In this document: positions 7,405 through 15,868 of the stretch, piece after piece
Position numbering within the stretch: the first letter of the stretch is position 1
How the letters are laid out: the number at the start of each line of letters is the position of its first letter
Source: Paenibacillus albidus
Lineage (GTDB): Bacteria; Bacillota; Bacilli; Paenibacillales; Paenibacillaceae
NCBI RefSeq assembly: GCF_014644435.1
Contig: NZ_BMKR01000006.1
Location: 62,001-126,000, forward strand
Reading direction: 5' to 3'
Length of the DNA stretch: 64,000 bases
Translations under genes and position numbers: made by a program
The notes under the pieces: model-generated
Database searches by the model: none
What the model was told of the DNA's origin: nothing
The model's input: the letters and a program-made list of their open reading frames with translations, nothing else

Positions 7405-8205
7405 TTATTTCACCTCAGATTTGAAGTTTTTAAAGAACGAAATGAGAGCCTTGTTCGCTAATCCTGCATTAACCAGCATAGTGATAACGTTCAGTTCGAT
7501 CTTGGACTTTTCTGCCGAAGTAGTTATAATCCCAGCGTCCTTGGCGGCCTGTATTGCCTTCTCATAGTCCTTCGCATATGTTTCCTCGCCAGAGATATTC
7601 AAACGCTTCTCCAGCGCTACAAGGCGTTCCTCTTGTTCAGCGACGATTGATGCCAACTCTGTAATTTTACTCATGTCTTCTTTTACCTCCTCAGTAAGTC
7701 GATCTATTTTTGCTTTAGCGATAGCCATGGCCGTTTCAGTCGGCTTCTGGCCCGCCCGCAGCTGGGATATTTTAAGGCCGAACGTGATTTGAAAATGTGG
7801 CGCATCCTTTATAGACACAAAATCCCCGCCCCACTTAAACCCTAGCGCTTTGGCCTCTTGGACCACCTCTGTCCAGTCCGCTACTTTATCACTGTCACCG
7901 TCACGTTTTAAATCCCATGATACGGATTTCCCGTCAGGCAGTAGCAGCGCGAAGTCAATGGCCAGACCATAATTGTGGTAACTGGTCCCGCCTTTGGCAT
8001 TGGTGACGATTTTACCGGGCTTTGTCCGCCCCTGGGCATACAGAGCGTCTTGCTCCTCGATGGTGCGCAGTCCCTGAGTGATCACTATATTTACTCCCCG
8101 GGCATAACTGCGCTCGATCAGCGCGACAGCAGCAGCCAATACCACCGGATGCAGCCCGACCAACCGCTTACTTGATTTTGCCTTTACTTGCTCAAGCGTC
8201 AGCAT
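7405..8205 (-). CDS. Endolysin, M15-family L-alanyl-D-glutamate/D-Ala-D-Ala type peptidase
   Basis: A 266-residue peptidoglycan peptidase. The zinc-site motif S-x-H-x-x-G-x-A-x-D is at residues 75-84 (S-Y-H-N-Y-G-L-A-I-D), with the third ligand at His137 (D-A-P-H-F-Q-I). This matches the VanY/CwlK-type M15 fold. Residues about 150-266 are helical and coiled-coil-like, and probably bind the wall or oligomerise; they do not resemble known LysM or SH3 modules. Start ATG has AGGAGG 8 nt upstream. It overlaps the upstream membrane gene by 14 nt and precedes the holin. Confidence 0.92.
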   Translation of the reverse strand: MLTLEQVKAKSSKRLVGLHPVVLAAAVALIERSYARGVNIVITQGLRTIEEQDALYAQGRTKPGKIVTNAKGGTSYHNYGLAIDFALLLPDGKSVSWDLKRDGDSDKVADWTEVVQEAKALGFKWGGDFVSIKDAPHFQITFGLKISQLRAGQKPTETAMAIAKAKIDRLTEEVKEDMSKITELASIVAEQEERLVALEKRLNISGEETYAKDYEKAIQAAKDAGIITTSAEKSKIELNVITMLVNAGLANKALISFFKNFKSEVK

Positions 8206-8581
8206 CGTCTATATCCTCCTCGATCTTCTTATCCAGTCTCCGCAACTGCACGAACTGGTCATAACGTCCTGTCCATGTCAGCCAGGCCAAAGCAATCAAC
8301 CCGCCGGTTGTCCCGATCTGGGCCAGCGTCCAGCCCTCCAGCAGCCAGACGGACAACTCTGGCGATGCAAAGCCAAAGACTGTCGACGCGCGGATCAGCA
8401 GTACGATGGCCATTTTAAACGTGTAAGCAGCCAAGAAAAAAAGCATCGCCAGCATGAAGACACTGACAACGCCTTTTTTAAATCGTTCGTGGAAATACGA
8501 CCTGTGTTTGAACAAAATGTATACCGCCGTTACAATAGCGATTACGTAAAGCAATAACAGTATGATATCAATGATACCCAT
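8192..8581 (-). CDS. Phage membrane protein near lysis cassette
   Basis: A 129-residue protein with three or four TM segments and a charged C-terminus (L-R-R-L-D-K-K-I-E-E-D-I-D-D-A-D-A). I start it at ATG 8581 because GGGGGG is 6 nt upstream. It overlaps both neighbours slightly, typical of a tight late operon. It could be a second holin or antiholin; no signature decides. Confidence 0.65.
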   Translation of the reverse strand: MGIIDIILLLLYVIAIVTAVYILFKHRSYFHERFKKGVVSVFMLAMLFFLAAYTFKMAIVLLIRASTVFGFASPELSVWLLEGWTLAQIGTTGGLIALAWLTWTGRYDQFVQLRRLDKKIEEDIDDADA

Positions 8582-8765
8582 GGTGATCCCCCCGATCATA
8601 AACTAAATACTTGGAGAATTTATTACGCTCGATTTCAGCCTGTATTTCTTGAGACATGTTCTTATAAAGGCCGATAGAGAGCGCTACCCGGCGCGAAGAT
8701 TGGTCTAACTCTAGTTCTCTTTCCCGGTGCCGGGGGAATAAGCGTTGAATCCATTTCGTCAGCAC
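8568..8765 (-). CDS. Small hypothetical phage protein
   Basis: A 65-residue, strongly charged protein (P-R-H-R-E-R-E-L-E-L-D, R-R-V-A-L-S-I-G-L-Y). Start is GTG 8765 with GGGGTGG 5 nt upstream; it begins directly after the upstream gene ends (8767). A longer reading frame upstream overlaps that gene and is unlikely. Between two membrane proteins of the lysis region; function unknown. Confidence 0.55.
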   Translation of the reverse strand: MLTKWIQRLFPRHRERELELDQSSRRVALSIGLYKNMSQEIQAEIERNKFSKYLVYDRGDHHGYH

Positions 8766-8766
8766 A

Positions 8767-9060
8767 TTATCCACCCCTATCCTCTTCATTATCTGCGTGA
8801 TGGTCTGTCTTAAGCCTCCTGAATACTTCAAGCATTGGCTGCATGAATTCTTTGCGCTCACCATCCAATATTTCTTGAAGCCTGTCGTTGTCTTCAAGAG
8901 CTCTATCCAGCATCTCACGCGGAACCAATTTCCCCGTTGCAACATCTCGCCATTGCTTCAAAACGATGATCAGCAAAATGAAGACCAGCAGCACGGCGAG
9001 GCCGTATTTTTCTGCCAATGGTAATAATCTTTCAATCTCAGAGATACGCTCTGCGTTCAT
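8767..9060 (-). CDS. Phage membrane protein with coiled coil
   Basis: A 97-residue protein with one TM helix (about residues 20-37, A-V-L-L-V-F-I-L-L-I-I-V-L) followed by a charged helix (L-D-R-A-L-E-D-N-D-R-L-Q-E-I-L). This layout recalls XhlA- or spanin-like accessory lysis proteins, but I see no diagnostic motif. It is part of the late lysis operon. Confidence 0.65.
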   Translation of the reverse strand: MNAERISEIERLLPLAEKYGLAVLLVFILLIIVLKQWRDVATGKLVPREMLDRALEDNDRLQEILDGERKEFMQPMLEVFRRLKTDHHADNEEDRGG

Positions 9061-9078
9061 TCCCCCGCCCCTTTCTCT

Positions 9079-9285
9079 CTATGGCGTTTCTTTTGTATCT
9101 TCTTCTGCCGTTTGTTCCTTAGGACTTAGAGCAACCAACATCTCCCCGATACGTTGATCAACTTTCTCTAATATCTCAAGTTGCCGTCCCGGGAAAAATT
9201 CCATGACTGTAATAATAGCCTCAGTAATTTCTTCAGCCGGTCTGGTAAGGTCGATTGACAATTCTATCTTCTTAATGGATACCAA
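9079..9285 (-). CDS. Small hypothetical phage protein
   Basis: A 68-residue acidic protein starting at TTG (AAGGAGG 10 nt upstream), with an amphipathic middle and a Glu/Thr-rich C-terminus. It is the first gene of the 7.2-9.3 kb lysis operon, right after the terminator at 9315-9345. No family recognised. Confidence 0.6.
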   Translation of the reverse strand: MVSIKKIELSIDLTRPAEEITEAIITVMEFFPGRQLEILEKVDQRIGEMLVALSPKEQTAEEDTKETP

Positions 9286-9314
9286 TTGTTTCTTGCCTCC
9301 TTCTAGACAAAAGT

Positions 9315-9345
9315 AAAAGCCCCTCCCAATCTGGGAGAGGCTTTT
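9315..9345. terminator. Terminator upstream of lysis operon
   Basis: AAAAGCC(C)CTCCCA pairs with TGGGAGAGGCTTTT around a 3-nt loop. Works on both strands; on the minus strand it ends the 9414-10381 unit. Confidence 0.8.
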
Positions 9346-9413
9346 CTACTTATATCTTAATGGAGTTTATATACTGTTCTTATACTTTATTAATACGGTA
9401 ATTATGGGGCTTC

Positions 9414-9845
9414 TTATTTCGATTCTTCAAGCACATTTAAGAACTGAGTTATAGCTTCATTCGCAGACTTTATATCTTCCTTTTTCTTACTCCCCGTATT
9501 GGCAGAGTATACGAAATAAGAGTTCTCCAACATTATAACCTTAGTCTGCAAACTTCCTTGTTCCTCAGTCAAACGAGGATTTCTTAGATACTTGTCATGA
9601 TATTCACTGACTTGTCGCTCCTCTTCTTCCGTTAATGGTTCTAGATTTTCGGATTTAGAAGCATACATGTCAATGATGGATTTCGTGTCCGCCTCAAACG
9701 TATCAACAGATCCCGTTGGAACCGGTAGACTCTCGCCTCTTTCGAAAGCAGACTTTTTAGGGTCATTGGTTACATGATCAATGGCTAAAAATCCAACTAA
9801 CAATACAATAATGGCAGAAACTAAAATGATGATCCTTCTCTTCAT
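9414..9845 (-). CDS. Membrane-anchored extracytoplasmic protein, unknown
   Basis: A 143-residue protein with an N-terminal signal anchor (K-R-R-I-I-I-L-V-S-A-I-I-V-L-L-V-G-F-L) and a charged, mostly helical outer part. Start ATG 9845 overlaps the upstream stop by one base (ATGA), so translation is coupled to the 9845-10381 gene. It may be an accessory surface protein; no family recognised. Confidence 0.65.
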   Translation of the reverse strand: MKRRIIILVSAIIVLLVGFLAIDHVTNDPKKSAFERGESLPVPTGSVDTFEADTKSIIDMYASKSENLEPLTEEEERQVSEYHDKYLRNPRLTEEQGSLQTKVIMLENSYFVYSANTGSKKKEDIKSANEAITQFLNVLEESK

Positions 9846-10381
9846 CACTTACTAGCATTCTCCAGTGCTTTTATTTGAGCATCTATATCTGTTAGTTGTT
9901 GTTGAAGAGACGCAACCTCTGCTTTGGTTTGTTGAAGTATTTGCTTGTACTGATCAAGTTGCTCCTGGTGTAATTTAGGTTGTAGCTTTGCCGCTTCTTC
10001 CTGAATGGGAATTATATTATTTTCTAAATCCGTTATTCGTTCCTGATGCTTATTTAGGTCTGTAGAAATTTTATTGTGTTGAGACTTCAAATCTGTCAAC
10101 GTCTTTGCTTCGTTCGTTGAAGTGGCGTTGTTTGAACTATCTCCCATAATAATTTTTTTCCCTTCTATTGTTAATTTTGCACCTGTTGCATCCGAAACCG
10201 CACGAACTGGCGCATATGCCGTTCCGCTGATAATAACAGCGTCAGCTACTTTCGCCCCATTCTTTTCTACTGTAAATAGACCCTGTACCTTCTGTCCGAT
10301 AAGGCTTGCAGAATCCGCGAAGGCGGAAGCGCCCGCAAATAGCATCGCACCCACAATTAATCCAGATACAAATTTTTTCAT
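9845..10381 (-). CDS. Secreted protein with stalk-type copper amine oxidase N-like domain and coiled coil
   Basis: The 178-residue product has a clear signal peptide (M-K-K-F-V-S-G-L-I-V-G-A-M-L-F-A-G-A-S-A-F-A, cleaved after about 22). Residues about 30-75 match the small domain common in Paenibacillus secreted proteins (V-N-G-x-x-V...A-Y-A-P-V-R-A-V-S-D-A-T-G-A-K-L). Residues about 90-178 are a long coiled coil. GGAGG lies 8 nt before ATG. It sits between Tal and the lysis genes, a common place for host-interaction genes in phages of this group. Confidence 0.75.
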   Translation of the reverse strand: MKKFVSGLIVGAMLFAGASAFADSASLIGQKVQGLFTVEKNGAKVADAVIISGTAYAPVRAVSDATGAKLTIEGKKIIMGDSSNNATSTNEAKTLTDLKSQHNKISTDLNKHQERITDLENNIIPIQEEAAKLQPKLHQEQLDQYKQILQQTKAEVASLQQQLTDIDAQIKALENASK

Positions 10382-10420
10382 TCTGACAACCTCCGTAATA
10401 GTATTTTCCTTATAGTACCA

Positions 10421-12634
10421 TTACGGTTTAGATGTTGCATAGGTTCCCCCGCCAGTGTTTGGTAGGTTTTGTGCATTCCCATGATTATGAGGAGGTAACG
10501 TTACGGTATGTGTATGACTGTAAATATACGACCACAATGAAGTAATTGAAGATTGCAAAGAATTTAGCTCTACTTGTAACGTAGTGCTTCCACCATTCGA
10601 AAACAATGCCCCCCACGATGGAATTCTTACGCTACCTCCTGAACTTGGCATCAAATTTACATCTGACCCCATTATTGATGCATTTCCATATCCAGACATA
10701 ACTAGCCCTAAAGTTGGTGAATTATACATTGACGATTCGTTACCGTTAGCCTTGAATATAATACGGGACACGCCGCCATCATAAGCTGGTATTAAAATTC
10801 CGCTGTTAGCATCTGAATAAACGCCAAACGCAACACTCGACGGATCGATAACCACTCTTGGGTATAACGTAGATGAAGTTCGGATCAATGCCCCTGTAAT
10901 GGTACCTCCAATAATTTCTCCGCTTGCATAGATGTTTCCTTCAAACGTTCCGCCTCTTGCGTTAATCGTCCCTTGGAACGTCCCATCTGCTGCATATACT
11001 GATCCAGCTGTATTAACTACGAAATTTCCGCTTCCAATGTTGATTGAAGAGCCAATGATTGCTCCACCCGAGAAATTTGAATTAGCAATGGACGCATAAT
11101 TAGCTGTCAATTTGTTGGCAACCAGATTCCCAGCCATATCCACCCTGAAAGGTGCATCGTTAAAATTGGCGTGTCCTGCTGCTATACCGTTGGTGTTGAT
11201 TTGAGTAACGGCATTCCCGGTTCCGATCAACATTGAAACAAAGCTACCGAACTGACCCACAACCGTTTCTGCCAAAACACCATCAGCAGTAATTGCAGCT
11301 CGTATTGTATTCCAACCATCTGTAGATATCCCTAACCCTACCGAGGTATACCTTACCTGACGCAAATGATTATTTTTATCCCTTGCTAATATACCGCCAT
11401 CCTCTGGATAAATCAGTTCCGTTTTTGAGTTATTGATATCTGTAATGACTTGCTTGGCTACTGCCTCAAAGAGTTCCGTCCGAATCCGTCCATTTGAATA
11501 CAAGTTATCTACAAGCTTTTTACTCTTATCCAGGTCAGCGATGATATCATCCATATCTCTTACTGTGACATTGGATAAGGTTGCCTGTGTATGCTTCTCC
11601 TTCGTATATGGATATTCCGTTAACTCCATGATACGAGCCTTGAGATTAACCAATTCTATGTCTGGGTCGTGGCAATAGGCGGTGTCTCCGAGGTTTGGCT
11701 TTGGTTCTCTGTTATTTATTTTATACAGGTCTGCACTGTCAGCCGTAACCTCGAAGCTTGGTATCTCCTTCTCCCTCAGGGTTTTCCGTCCAGCCTCCAA
11801 CAGGTCAGATACTTCCTCGATATCTTGCTCAATTATTTCCCCGTCGAAGAACGGAACGGAATTACTCGCCCAAGTTGCGGCATAGGGAGAAATAAGGTAA
11901 TTTACTTGCAGGATTCCGTTAACGATTGCCCCCGGTACGACCTCCAGTAACGCCCTCTCTTCGTTTGTGAGGATTGATGATGATTGTCCTATCCACGTCC
12001 TACCGTCCTTCATTTGGCAGTACAGACGGGTTACAAGCGATGATGCGTCATCCTTGAATTGGTCGGAAACGATGTTCTTCTTTATCCGGTACTGTAATCC
12101 GTTATCTGCTCCGATCCGCTTCTTGAGATGAATCACGAAGTTATCTGGTTCAACTTCACAGCCATACATTTCAATGATCTTGTTGAGTGCCTGGAGACAG
12201 TTCCCTTGGACGAAATCCTTAATATCGAACAAATCGAAAGTATCATCTATCGAAAAGGTGAAACGTCCCCCAGTGGCCACAGAAATTAAGTTGGTCAATT
12301 GCGAAATATGAACACCATAAGCTTCATCGATGTAGGAGGCGTATGGGAATTTGAAATCTGTAAGTTTGAACATTACGTGCGTACACATAATGGATGCCGT
12401 AAGCTTCCTATCTTCGCGGACTCGGGACCGGCTGTTAATTACATAATATTGTCCTCGTTCATCTTTGACATGACCTTTGATCAATATCTTTTCAAGGTAG
12501 TCTTTGGAGGACATTGGAACCAAAAAGGAAAGCTCGTAGTCAGAATTAATACGCCGCTTTCTGGTGATATCATAAGATTTGACCAGCGCGCCGATAGGAA
12601 CCATATTCTTGTCGTAAGACTGTAAAAAGTCCAT
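10421..12634 (-). CDS. Phage tail-tip protein (Tal/prophage tail endopeptidase-like)
   Basis: A 737-residue structural protein. The N-terminal ~350 residues (M-D-F-L-Q-S-Y-D-K-N... Y-E-L-S-F-L-V-P, Y-Y-V-I-N-S) match the minor structural/Tal family that forms the tail-tip hub below Dit. A coiled-coil patch follows (residues about 350-400), then a repeat-rich beta region and a C-terminal H-T-H-T-V-T-L-P-P-H-N-H-G found in fibre tips. AAGGAGG is 6 nt from ATG. It is displaced: Dit is at 16.7-17.5 kb and fibres plus a secreted cargo gene lie in between. A dispersed palindrome sits 22 bp upstream. Confidence 0.85.
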   Translation of the reverse strand: MDFLQSYDKNMVPIGALVKSYDITRKRRINSDYELSFLVPMSSKDYLEKILIKGHVKDERGQYYVINSRSRVREDRKLTASIMCTHVMFKLTDFKFPYASYIDEAYGVHISQLTNLISVATGGRFTFSIDDTFDLFDIKDFVQGNCLQALNKIIEMYGCEVEPDNFVIHLKKRIGADNGLQYRIKKNIVSDQFKDDASSLVTRLYCQMKDGRTWIGQSSSILTNEERALLEVVPGAIVNGILQVNYLISPYAATWASNSVPFFDGEIIEQDIEEVSDLLEAGRKTLREKEIPSFEVTADSADLYKINNREPKPNLGDTAYCHDPDIELVNLKARIMELTEYPYTKEKHTQATLSNVTVRDMDDIIADLDKSKKLVDNLYSNGRIRTELFEAVAKQVITDINNSKTELIYPEDGGILARDKNNHLRQVRYTSVGLGISTDGWNTIRAAITADGVLAETVVGQFGSFVSMLIGTGNAVTQINTNGIAAGHANFNDAPFRVDMAGNLVANKLTANYASIANSNFSGGAIIGSSINIGSGNFVVNTAGSVYAADGTFQGTINARGGTFEGNIYASGEIIGGTITGALIRTSSTLYPRVVIDPSSVAFGVYSDANSGILIPAYDGGVSRIIFKANGNESSMYNSPTLGLVMSGYGNASIMGSDVNLMPSSGGSVRIPSWGALFSNGGSTTLQVELNSLQSSITSLWSYIYSHTHTVTLPPHNHGNAQNLPNTGGGTYATSKP

Positions 12635-12655
12635 TAGCCACCTCCTTATTTGCTC

Positions 12656-12669
12656 AGGAAAATTTTCCT
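12656..12669. repeat. Dispersed palindrome, perfect copy (AGGAAAATTTTCCT)
   Basis: A 14-bp perfect palindrome 22 bp upstream of the Tal start and just after two terminators in minus-strand sense. Extended match TCAGGAAAATTTTCCTTAA. Confidence 0.7.
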
Positions 12670-12679
12670 TAACATAAAA

Positions 12680-12728
12680 ACAGCCCCCGGGGATCCGAGG
12701 GCAAAATAAAAACGCCTCAATGGGCGTT
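12680..12728 (-). terminator. Tandem terminators after secreted cargo gene
   Basis: First hairpin: AACGCC-CATTGA-GGCGTT then TTTATTTT (12728 down to about 12702). Second: GCCCTCGG loop CCGGGGGC then TGTTTTTATG (12700-12681). Both read on the minus strand and insulate Tal from the cargo gene. Confidence 0.8.
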
Positions 12729-13572
12729 AATATTTAGGTTGATTTATTTTTCCTTTATTTGTGATAACAATCTGATTCCCAGGTCTGTCAGTCCAAAATA
12801 TTAAATTGCCCACCTTCTCCACGCCTTGGCCACTTCCGTAAGTCGGAGGTTTAATTCTCTCAACAAACTTGAAGGAATGTCCATCAAAATGATACTTATC
12901 CATTCCCTGTGCATAATTTTCCCCATATTTATTTGAGCCGTGTAAATTCCCATAAAGATCATCACCTTCAAAAAATATTCCTTGATACCCACCTTCTCCT
13001 CCGAACTGTTCGGAAAGTGGGTAACTCTCCAAAAATTTGAAATTGGTATCGAATCTCCTTATTTCATTCTTATCATGATACACTACCCAAAATGATTCCT
13101 TGTATTTCACTAATGACTCCGCAGTGCCTTCTCCGATATCATAGGTCTTGATTTGTTTTAAATCAGATAGTCTATATTTTACTATTCTACTAATTCGATC
13201 TTTCTCTGGCGGAGATGAATTAAAATTATACACAGTTGCATATAGAAAATCTCCAGAAACATAGCAATCCCCAAAAGACATAAAGCGTTTATGACTATCC
13301 ATCCCAATGTATGCCTTTGTTTTCTCTTTTATAAAGTTTCCTTTTATCCCATAGACTGAAATAGTGTTCGATAGTGAGAATTTTTCATTTCGATCAGTAG
13401 TGACATAAATTAATTTACCGTTTGATCCCACACCCTGCCAAGCTCTAAAATTTTTTTGCATTTTTATTATATTGACTTTGTCGTCGTCCTTGTGATCAAT
13501 TGCTTGAATGCCATATTGCACTAGCCCACTCAATCCAATTAATACGCACATACCAGTGATGATCTTCTTCAA
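12727..13572 (-). CDS. Secreted beta-propeller-like protein (moron)
   Basis: A 281-residue protein with an N-terminal signal or anchor (M-K-K-I-I-T-G-M-C-V-L-I-G-L-S-G-L-V). The rest has repeating strand units with aromatic and Gly-Asn positions (K-L-I-Y-V-T-T-D-R-N, F-L-Y-A-T-V-Y-N, F-W-V-V-Y-H-D-K-N, L-Y-G-N-L-H-G-S-N, L-I-F-W-T-D-R) consistent with a propeller fold. Start TTG with GGAGGG 6 nt upstream. It has its own promoter (13613-13641) and terminators and is AT-rich, so it is probably an independently expressed lysogenic conversion gene placed among fibre genes. Ligand unknown. Confidence 0.7.
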   Translation of the reverse strand: MKKIITGMCVLIGLSGLVQYGIQAIDHKDDDKVNIIKMQKNFRAWQGVGSNGKLIYVTTDRNEKFSLSNTISVYGIKGNFIKEKTKAYIGMDSHKRFMSFGDCYVSGDFLYATVYNFNSSPPEKDRISRIVKYRLSDLKQIKTYDIGEGTAESLVKYKESFWVVYHDKNEIRRFDTNFKFLESYPLSEQFGGEGGYQGIFFEGDDLYGNLHGSNKYGENYAQGMDKYHFDGHSFKFVERIKPPTYGSGQGVEKVGNLIFWTDRPGNQIVITNKGKINQPKY

Positions 13573-13612
13573 GAAGATCCCTCCAATTGTTAAATTTATC
13601 TAAACAAAGTCA

Positions 13613-13641
13613 ATTATAGTATCAAGTTCAACAACTTACAA
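13613..13641 (-). promoter_or_regulatory. SigA-type promoter of the secreted cargo gene
   Basis: Minus strand: TTGTAA (13641-13636), 17-nt spacer, TATAAT (13618-13613), about 40 nt before the TTG start. Its strength suggests expression in the lysogen. Confidence 0.65.
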
Positions 13642-13676
13642 TGAAAAATCAAATAATCTATGGGAAAGTTGGCATA

Positions 13677-13775
13677 CTATCTCAATAATTCCTGTACTGC
13701 ATTTTTCCAACGCAATGGGACATCATCAATTGTCTTTAAATGCTTTTGGATTAAGTCAAAGTATACCTTTGCCAA
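13677..13775 (-). CDS. Tiny phage protein, CD1375/XkdX-position type
   Basis: A 32-residue peptide, M-A-K-V-Y-F-D-L-I-Q-K then T-I-D-D-V-P-L-R-W-K-N-A-V-Q-E-L-L-R. The A-K-V-Y-F-D-L-I and I-D-D-V-P-x-R-W signature resembles the short tail-region proteins annotated as the CD1375 family. Start TTG 13775 follows GGAGGTG by 6 nt, and the gene begins 1 nt after the upstream stop. Role in virion unknown. Confidence 0.7.
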   Translation of the reverse strand: MAKVYFDLIQKHLKTIDDVPLRWKNAVQELLR

Positions 13776-13776
13776 A

Positions 13777-14163
13777 CTACTCACCTCCAATCAGGATAGC
13801 AATTTCTGCGAGCGCCAGTTGGACCTCTGTCTTGTCAACTTCTTGTGCTTCAGCCAATTCAGTCAAAGCTAGCTTCAGCTCCATATTTTCGATTCTAAGT
13901 TGTTCAATATCGCTCAACTCTGGCGGATGCGCTGCTTGGTACTGCGTCCATAGCGTCGTTAGTTCCTTGGCGTCTCGCTCTACCATTTGGTCACCAGGGA
14001 CATGCCAACGCGGTATGACGCCGTTATACCAGAGGTCAAGGTTAAAGTGCCTGCCGCCGCCCTCAGAGACGAGGATATCCCCGTCCTGGGATTGCTCAAA
14101 AGCATCAGAAAAGGCGCGGATCACGTTGCCGTTAGCATCCACGCGGATATAGTGTTTATACAT
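13777..14163 (-). CDS. Phage tail-region protein with C-terminal coiled coil
   Basis: A 128-residue protein: strand-rich N-terminus (Y-K-H-Y-I-R-V-D-A-N-G-N-V-I-R-A-F-S-D-A-F) and helical C-terminus (residues about 80-122). The N-terminal G-N-V-I-x-A-F-S/T-D-A-F pattern is common in proteins encoded after tail fibres in Gram-positive phages. It may help fibre assembly; that is inferred from position. Confidence 0.65.
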   Translation of the reverse strand: MYKHYIRVDANGNVIRAFSDAFEQSQDGDILVSEGGGRHFNLDLWYNGVIPRWHVPGDQMVERDAKELTTLWTQYQAAHPPELSDIEQLRIENMELKLALTELAEAQEVDKTEVQLALAEIAILIGGE

Positions 14164-14174
14164 GTCGTCCCTCC

Positions 14175-15296
14175 TTATAGTTCGGCATCGGCAGATACTT
14201 CAGCCCTAATTGATTGATTAAGATACGGCAACGCACTCAAGTTAATTGTGCGCAACCCGTCAGCATCTTTTATCCCTGCTGTTGCAGTAACGCCGAGCGC
14301 GGTGTCATAAACACCTTGTAATGTCCCTATAGTCACTGTTGGATTTACCCGCATTCTTTGTGGCCAACTCGCCAATGCTGTGTAAACCTGGTCAACATAG
14401 GAGTACACAAACTCATAGCGGGATTTACTAAAATACCTCCGGCAAAGCGACAACTCTTCGTGGTAAGTACGGGGCTGGAATGGGACATCGGCAGTGCTGA
14501 GTTGTACCTGTGCAATACCGATGTTACCAGCAGCTAAAAAAGTCTCAGATGTGGAAGCACCGAAACGGGAACTGAAGTTTGCTCCCCACATCAACCAAAA
14601 CCGTATCCCCAAACTATCATCTCCATTGCTACCGAAAGTCTTCCCCACCAGTGTTTGTGTATCAAACACCACTGTGTAACGAGCCCAACCCGCCGTGAGT
14701 GTTATGGCCTGCCCTATCAGTTGCTCCGTAGCTGACGGCGACCCCCCAGTCCCGTAGGATTGCGCTATATTGACGGCAATCTTTTTGCCTGATATTGAAC
14801 TAAATGCCCAAAAGCTTAAAACAAGTTTTTTCCCGGCTCCACAAAGATATCTCGTCCCCCGCTCGATGAGTTGAGTGATGAGATAATAAGCGTCTGTGCC
14901 GTACCCTGATCCGGCTCCGTTAACAGATACATTATAGTAGTTTGCACCACCCGGTATAGCGCCAGCAACGAGCGTGGCCTGAGAGTGTACTATTGACGTA
15001 GGAAATGTCCCTACTCCCCCCGCTTCCATCCGATAGCGATCCAACGTGTACGTCCCATAACTCGGATTAGTGAATGTAGCCCCGCGTTGGGCCACCTCAA
15101 AGCCACCATTTATAATCGCCTGCCGGTTTACGTTGTACGGGATATTGTCCGCCGCTAGAAACAGCGTATCCCCGCCGGAAGCATTACCGATATATAAGTC
15201 CTTGGTATCCGTAGCATAGACCAGCTCGGCAATATCTCTCGGCGCCGCTTTGATCTGCGCAATCGTACCACGCTTGATTTGTATCTTATTTGCCAT
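14175..15296 (-). CDS. Tail fibre/receptor-binding protein
   Basis: A 373-residue fibre. The N-terminal module (residues 1-55: K-I-Q-I-K-R-G-T...A-T-D-T-K-D-L-Y-I-G-N) is shared with the next fibre upstream and is known from phage fibre attachment regions. Residues about 60-270 form a carbohydrate-binding-like beta domain (N-G-G-F-E-V-A-Q-R-G, L-S-F-W-A-F-S). The C-terminus (R-T-Y-H-E-E-L-S-L-C-R-R-Y-F) is typical of phage tail fibre proteins. It is likely to bind the host surface. Confidence 0.8.
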   Translation of the reverse strand: MANKIQIKRGTIAQIKAAPRDIAELVYATDTKDLYIGNASGGDTLFLAADNIPYNVNRQAIINGGFEVAQRGATFTNPSYGTYTLDRYRMEAGGVGTFPTSIVHSQATLVAGAIPGGANYYNVSVNGAGSGYGTDAYYLITQLIERGTRYLCGAGKKLVLSFWAFSSISGKKIAVNIAQSYGTGGSPSATEQLIGQAITLTAGWARYTVVFDTQTLVGKTFGSNGDDSLGIRFWLMWGANFSSRFGASTSETFLAAGNIGIAQVQLSTADVPFQPRTYHEELSLCRRYFSKSRYEFVYSYVDQVYTALASWPQRMRVNPTVTIGTLQGVYDTALGVTATAGIKDADGLRTINLSALPYLNQSIRAEVSADAEL

Positions 15297-15307
15297 AGTG
15301 CACCTCC

Positions 15308-15853
15308 TTAAAATGTACCGCCGTCAATGGTGTCGGATGCGGATAGATATCCCTGCGCTTTAACAAAGGCTGTAGATGCTGCCCTTGTGCTGTTGTCAGC
15401 CGTGGCCTGCGTTGGTACCGTTGGATTGCCCGTTAGTGCAGCGTTAGTAAACATCGTAGCCTTACTCTCATTGGTGACGTTACCCAACGCAATATCCGCC
15501 GCTGTCATTTGCGAGGCGGAGGTTACGCGTCCTTTGGCGTCAACCGTCACTTTGGTATAAGAACCCGCTGTCACCCCACTATTAGCAAGGACTAACGTAA
15601 TCGGCGCGTTAGCCGATCCGTCAAAGGACACAGAACCCGTCCCGTCTCCCGTAATTGATATCGTACGCGGCGTCTGTAGCTTGACCGCAGTCTCAGCCGC
15701 AGCTTGGTCCGGATTAAGTAGTACGCGCCCTGTCCCATTTCCTGCGTATAACTTCCCGGTATCCGTAGCAAGGGCCAGCTCTCCGGCCTCCAGCGTCAAG
15801 GTTGAAAGATTTGCAGAGAGTCCGCGCTTAATTTGAATAGTCGTTACTACCAT
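15308..15853 (-). CDS. Tail fibre protein with hyaluronidase-style N-terminal module
   Basis: A 181-residue fibre. It opens T-I-Q-I-K-R-G-L with A-T-D-T-G-K-L-Y-A-G-N, followed by a beta-rich shaft (I-S-I-T-G-D-G-T-G-S-V-S-F-D-G-S-A-N) and ends S-D-T-I-D-G-G-T-F. It is short for a complete fibre and probably works with the neighbouring fibres. The C-terminal I-D-G-G-T-F tag is almost the same as that of the 15869-16648 product. Confidence 0.75.
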   Translation of the reverse strand: MVVTTIQIKRGLSANLSTLTLEAGELALATDTGKLYAGNGTGRVLLNPDQAAAETAVKLQTPRTISITGDGTGSVSFDGSANAPITLVLANSGVTAGSYTKVTVDAKGRVTSASQMTAADIALGNVTNESKATMFTNAALTGNPTVPTQATADNSTRAASTAFVKAQGYLSASDTIDGGTF

Positions 15854-15868
15854 GTAATTATCCTCCTT

